This document shows, piece after piece, positions 6,567-8,836 of a DNA stretch of 8,836 nt. Both the position numbers and the translations under genes were made by a program. The notes under the pieces are model-generated. The model saw nothing but the letters and a program-made list of their open reading frames with translations, had not been told where the DNA came from and ran no database searches. The first letter of the stretch is position 1. Each line of letters opens with the position of its first letter. Source of the stretch: Porphyromonadaceae bacterium (GTDB taxonomy: Bacteria; Bacteroidota; Bacteroidia; Bacteroidales; UBA11471); the NCBI GenBank assembly GCA_021199145.1, contig JAJQIP010000051.1:1-8836 (forward strand), read 5' to 3'.

Positions 6567-7613
6567 TTATTCCTCTTGTGAGAAGATATAGGTCACTATC
6601 TTACCCGGCTCCCACTCCTGTTCGTTGTCGGTCAAATCCGTTTGACGCAGGTTGGCTTTCAAAGTCTTTTCCTCTCCGCCATCGGGGGTGTACGTCACCG
6701 TTATTGCTGCATCCTCTCCCAACCGTTGTGGCAGCAGCATCAGGGTATAGTTCCCTGTCAGGATTTTCGTATTGTCTGTTGCGGTAAACGTTCCCTCTAT
6801 TTCATAGGTAGTGGTTTCGCTTTCCAAAGTCCAACTCCCCTTCGCTAAGTCATAGGTACCCTGACCTTGGATGCCCGAGAAGCTGATGCTCGAGATAGTC
6901 CCCTCCGGCACACTCCCGCACTTCAGCTGTACGGCCGTGAGGATATGGTTGAATTCGAGCGATACGCTGCTTTCACTCTTCGTCTGGTCTGTCACCGTCG
7001 CTACGACCAAGTCTTTTTGTTCATCATAACTGGAGGGGACGGTATAGGCGATTTGTGGCAGATTGCTGGTTACGTCGAGACTGACTTCAAGGCTGCCATC
7101 CGCCACATCTCCCAACGATGTCGGGGCATAGGCGAAGAAAGCCAACCGGTAGTCTGTCGAAGGCCAGTAGCGGGCCGGATCAAAGGCCCAGAGGCTTCCG
7201 TTTTGCGTTACCGTACCTTCTTCGATATAGAGGTTCGTTTCAGGACTATTATTCCAACTCTCTTCGCTGCTATAGGCATAGGCGTAGACGGAGAAAGTGG
7301 AGAGGCTGCTCACTGTCAGTGTTGTGGCACGGCTTTTGGCGGCGGTGAAGGGATTCTCTTTGTTCTCCGTCACAGTGGTGCGCAGGCAAAGATTCCCGCT
7401 ATCAAAAGTCCCGCCCTCAAAAGCCGTGGTTCCGAGGGTGGAACGGGTCTGGGCTACCGCCCCTTCGCCTCCCTTGAGGGTGACCTCAAAGCCGATGCCG
7501 GAGGTTGTCCCTGTAATGCCCTCGAAGTCTGACTCATCGTTGCAACCAACTATCGCCGCTGCACACAGGCAGAGGGCGGTACCTATTATCTTACGACTGT
7601 TTCCCGTTTTCAT
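6567..7613 (-). CDS. Fimbrillin-family lipoprotein (downstream of the pair)
   Basis: Probable subunit or accessory protein of a type V (Mfa/Fim-like) pilus. The protein has 348 residues from ATG 7613; a GTG 24 bases upstream would only add eight residues before a complete signal peptide. The lipoprotein signal has basic residues, a hydrophobic stretch (about 9-20) and lipobox IVGC with Cys24. The following NDESD is acidic, like known Bacteroidota surface-export signals. An AQTRS site at Arg57 could be the trimming point. Fimbrillin-domain features are FSVYAYAY (107-114), RYWPSTDYRLAFFAYAP (148-164), IAYTVPSS (188-195), LEFNHILTAVQLKCG (219-233) and the end WEPGKIVTYIF (334-344). The chain stops there, lacking the extra strands of its neighbour. 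It probably depends on transcription from the upstream fimbrillin gene; I see no promoter in the gap. Confidence 0.85.
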   Translation of the reverse strand: MKTGNSRKIIGTALCLCAAAIVGCNDESDFEGITGTTSGIGFEVTLKGGEGAVAQTRSTLGTTAFEGGTFDSGNLCLRTTVTENKENPFTAAKSRATTLTVSSLSTFSVYAYAYSSEESWNNSPETNLYIEEGTVTQNGSLWAFDPARYWPSTDYRLAFFAYAPTSLGDVADGSLEVSLDVTSNLPQIAYTVPSSYDEQKDLVVATVTDQTKSESSVSLEFNHILTAVQLKCGSVPEGTISSISFSGIQGQGTYDLAKGSWTLESETTTYEIEGTFTATDNTKILTGNYTLMLLPQRLGEDAAITVTYTPDGGEEKTLKANLRQTDLTDNEQEWEPGKIVTYIFSQEE

Positions 7614-7622
7614 CGTTTTTTC

Positions 7623-7639
7623 GGGTGCTTTCTGCACCC
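7623..7639 (-). promoter_or_regulatory. Small hairpin just before the downstream fimbrillin start
   Basis: GGGTGC and GCACCC form a perfect 6-bp stem with a 5-nt loop. Only nine bases, the A-rich GAAAAAACG on the minus strand, separate it from ATG 7613. It also sequesters the alternative GTG at 7637. The position suggests an effect on translation initiation or mRNA 5' stability, which is inference. Confidence 0.5.
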
Positions 7640-7648
7640 CGTGGTGAC

Positions 7649-7674
7649 CGGACGGGGAGATCCAACCCCGTCCG
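7649..7674 (-). promoter_or_regulatory. GC-rich intercistronic hairpin between the fimbrillin genes
   Basis: CGGACGGGG pairs with CCCCGTCCG, a perfect 9-bp stem with an 8-nt loop, in the 93-nt space between the two fimbrillin genes. There is no T-run after it on the minus strand, so it is not a standard terminator. It could block 3' exonucleases and stabilise the upstream message, or reduce read-through. Structure seen, role inferred. Confidence 0.55.
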
Positions 7675-7684
7675 ACCTCTCTTA

Positions 7685-7700
7685 TCGGCCGAAGGACCGA
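7685..7700 (-). promoter_or_regulatory. Short hairpin after the upstream fimbrillin stop
   Basis: On the minus strand TCGGTC pairs with GGCCGA around a CTTC loop: six pairs, one of them G-U. It begins 6 nt after the stop codon at 7707-7709 and is the first of three consecutive hairpins. It is short enough that chance is possible on its own. Confidence 0.35.
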
Positions 7701-7706
7701 ATAGTA

Positions 7707-8836
7707 TTAGTCAGCATCAGCCGGATACCAATCCATCTCTTCATCATCTGTCTCAGGGACAAACTCGTCCACCGTTACAGTATAAGTAATAGGTGTAAGG
7801 ATAGGATTGTTGTCGTCATCCACACCGGCATCATCACCCGTACCGAATTTGAAGGTATAGGTGTACTTCTTACCGGCTTCCCAGTTGATGGCCACGGGGA
7901 TATTGGCATCGCCCCAAATGTAATCTTGCTTCTCTTCATCATAATCTCCAAACAAATAACCATCGTAAGAGTCACCCATGTTCGAGATGAGGCACTTAAG
8001 TGTAAAATAGGGACCCTCTTTATAGTTTGTCTCTTCCGCTACGACATTTTCCGATATCTGCGGTATAAGCATCATAACGTAATCTGTGATGTTTGTTAAA
8101 TCTTTGGAAGTAACTTTACCACTACGATAAAGTAATGAATATATATCGTCAAACTCGATTGCATAATGTGTGGTATCTTCACTCAGAGTCCATTCCACGG
8201 GTGTCGGTTCGGTATTAGTTCCATCATAGTTAGTACCTGTACTCATTGTAGGCAGGGTAAAGGAGCCACTTCCATAGACGTTATGAACCGAGATGCCTTT
8301 GACCAAAGGGCAGATGTGGGTGTTGGAATTTTCCAGTTTGAAGGCAATCTGCGAGAGGGCATGGCGGAAATTCAAGGGAACATTACCGTCATAACTATCC
8401 TTAGTTAGATTCGGCTCTACCGCATAAATCAGATCCTCCTGCTCGGTGACAGTACTGGGTACCGTGTAGGTAATCGTTTTGGTATCTTCAATAGAAGTCC
8501 CCGTATAAGTAAAAGTCCCCGTATTGAAGGCATAGAAATCAAGAGAGAAGTGGCTTGGCCAATAGTAGGTATCCGTACCTGTATAGACTCCATCTTGCAA
8601 TTGGATGTCATCATAGAAGTATCTGCCCTTGGCATCGTAATCTTCAAGGGCATAAACGGTAAATGATTCCGGTTGGATGCTGTTGCTGTAGAGGTCGCTC
8701 GCCCGGGTCGCCTTGTTGGTGACCACGCTGTAGGTGATTTCCTCTCCGTTGGCGCTGGGACTTACCCCCAACACCTTGTCGTCGCTGCAGGAGGCCAGCG
8801 ACGCTACCGCCAACACTCCCAAAAATAGACTTCTTG
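7707..8836 (-). CDS. Fimbrillin-family lipoprotein, 5' end outside window
   Basis: Probable pilus subunit of the Mfa/Fim type. The frame is open to the window edge, giving 375 visible residues. The visible start RSLFLGVLAVASLASC is the hydrophobic part of a lipoprotein signal peptide, with lipobox LASC (Cys codon 8789-8787), so only a few residues including the start codon are missing; an in-frame TTG at 8822 is not a credible start. SDDK after the Cys is acidic, like surface-export signals. KATRASD, with Arg 28 residues after the Cys, could be the trimming site. Domain features are FTVYALEDY, TYYWPSHFSLDFYAFN, ITYTVPSTV, LNFRHALSQIAFKLEN and INWEAGKKYTYTFKF. Beyond this are about 45 further residues: an Asp-rich turn, the strand ITYTVTVDEF and a very acidic tail ending WYPADAD. 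Stalk or anchor role cannot be decided from sequence. Confidence 0.85.
   Translation of the reverse strand, partial: RSLFLGVLAVASLASCSDDKVLGVSPSANGEEITYSVVTNKATRASDLYSNSIQPESFTVYALEDYDAKGRYFYDDIQLQDGVYTGTDTYYWPSHFSLDFYAFNTGTFTYTGTSIEDTKTITYTVPSTVTEQEDLIYAVEPNLTKDSYDGNVPLNFRHALSQIAFKLENSNTHICPLVKGISVHNVYGSGSFTLPTMSTGTNYDGTNTEPTPVEWTLSEDTTHYAIEFDDIYSLLYRSGKVTSKDLTNITDYVMMLIPQISENVVAEETNYKEGPYFTLKCLISNMGDSYDGYLFGDYDEEKQDYIWGDANIPVAINWEAGKKYTYTFKFGTGDDAGVDDDNNPILTPITYTVTVDEFVPETDDEEMDWYPADAD

Noticed and set aside
6867..7532. Open frame of 221 codons on the plus strand across the downstream fimbrillin gene
   Set aside because: The opposite strand holds a complete fimbrillin with signal peptide and domain motifs; the plus-strand translation has none. 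High GC explains the lack of stops.
7614..7637. GTG at 7637 as the start of the downstream fimbrillin
   Set aside because: It adds only QKAPEKT before a complete lipoprotein signal peptide beginning at ATG 7613, and the GTG lies in a hairpin stem.
7641..8099. Open frame of 152 codons on the plus strand over the fimbrillin gap and upstream fimbrillin end
   Set aside because: Although rather hydrophobic, it is antisense to the conserved fimbrillin C-terminus and spans the hairpin region; no start signal or motif supports it.
1..8836. CRISPR array, tRNA or rRNA genes, insertion sequences or long direct repeats
   Set aside because: I looked for regularly spaced repeats, tRNA-like clover-leaf stretches and transposase motifs and saw none; almost all the window is accounted for by ordinary genes.

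Overview
The window looks like a chromosomal segment from a member of the Bacteroidales (Bacteroidota). Four things point there: the acpP-fabF-rnc order, a signal peptidase I with a very large insert between its catalytic boxes, a gene of the DUF2851 type that I know mainly from Bacteroidota, and two lipoproteins of the fimbrillin (type V pilus, Mfa/Fim-like) family. Strong Shine-Dalgarno sequences are absent before the starts, and TAnnTTTG-type promoter elements occur, both typical of this phylum. I cannot name the genus.

Layout. (1) Positions 1-2357, plus strand: the 3' end of acpP (acyl carrier protein), fabF (ketoacyl-ACP synthase II) and rnc (ribonuclease III), closely packed and probably one operon. 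The rnc start is best placed at a GTG at 1476. A 17-bp hairpin followed by a T-run lies inside the first codons of rnc. (2) Positions 2286-5074, minus strand: dapB (lysine/diaminopimelate synthesis), lepB (signal peptidase I) and a WbqC-family gene, with gaps of 12 and 5 nt, clearly an operon. The end of the WbqC gene overlaps the end of rnc by 72 bp on opposite strands. (3) Positions 5075-5192: a short divergent promoter region with two abutting -7-like elements. (4) Positions 5193-6485, plus strand: a DUF2851-family protein of unknown function. (5) Positions 6506-6539: a strong hairpin between convergent genes, probably a shared terminator. (6) Positions 6567-8836, minus strand: two fimbrillin-family lipoproteins in tandem, the upstream one running off the window edge. 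The 93-nt gap between them folds into three consecutive hairpins.

Functionally the first two thirds are housekeeping: fatty-acid elongation, RNA processing, diaminopimelate supply for the cell wall, and protein export. The last part is accessory surface biology: pilus subunits exported as lipoproteins, each with a Thr-Arg site where N-terminal trimming may trigger assembly. I did not find a clearly new multi-gene system. The most unusual signals are the hairpin inside the 5' end of rnc, the antisense overlap of rnc with the conserved end of the WbqC gene, and the hairpin-rich fimbrillin intergenic region.
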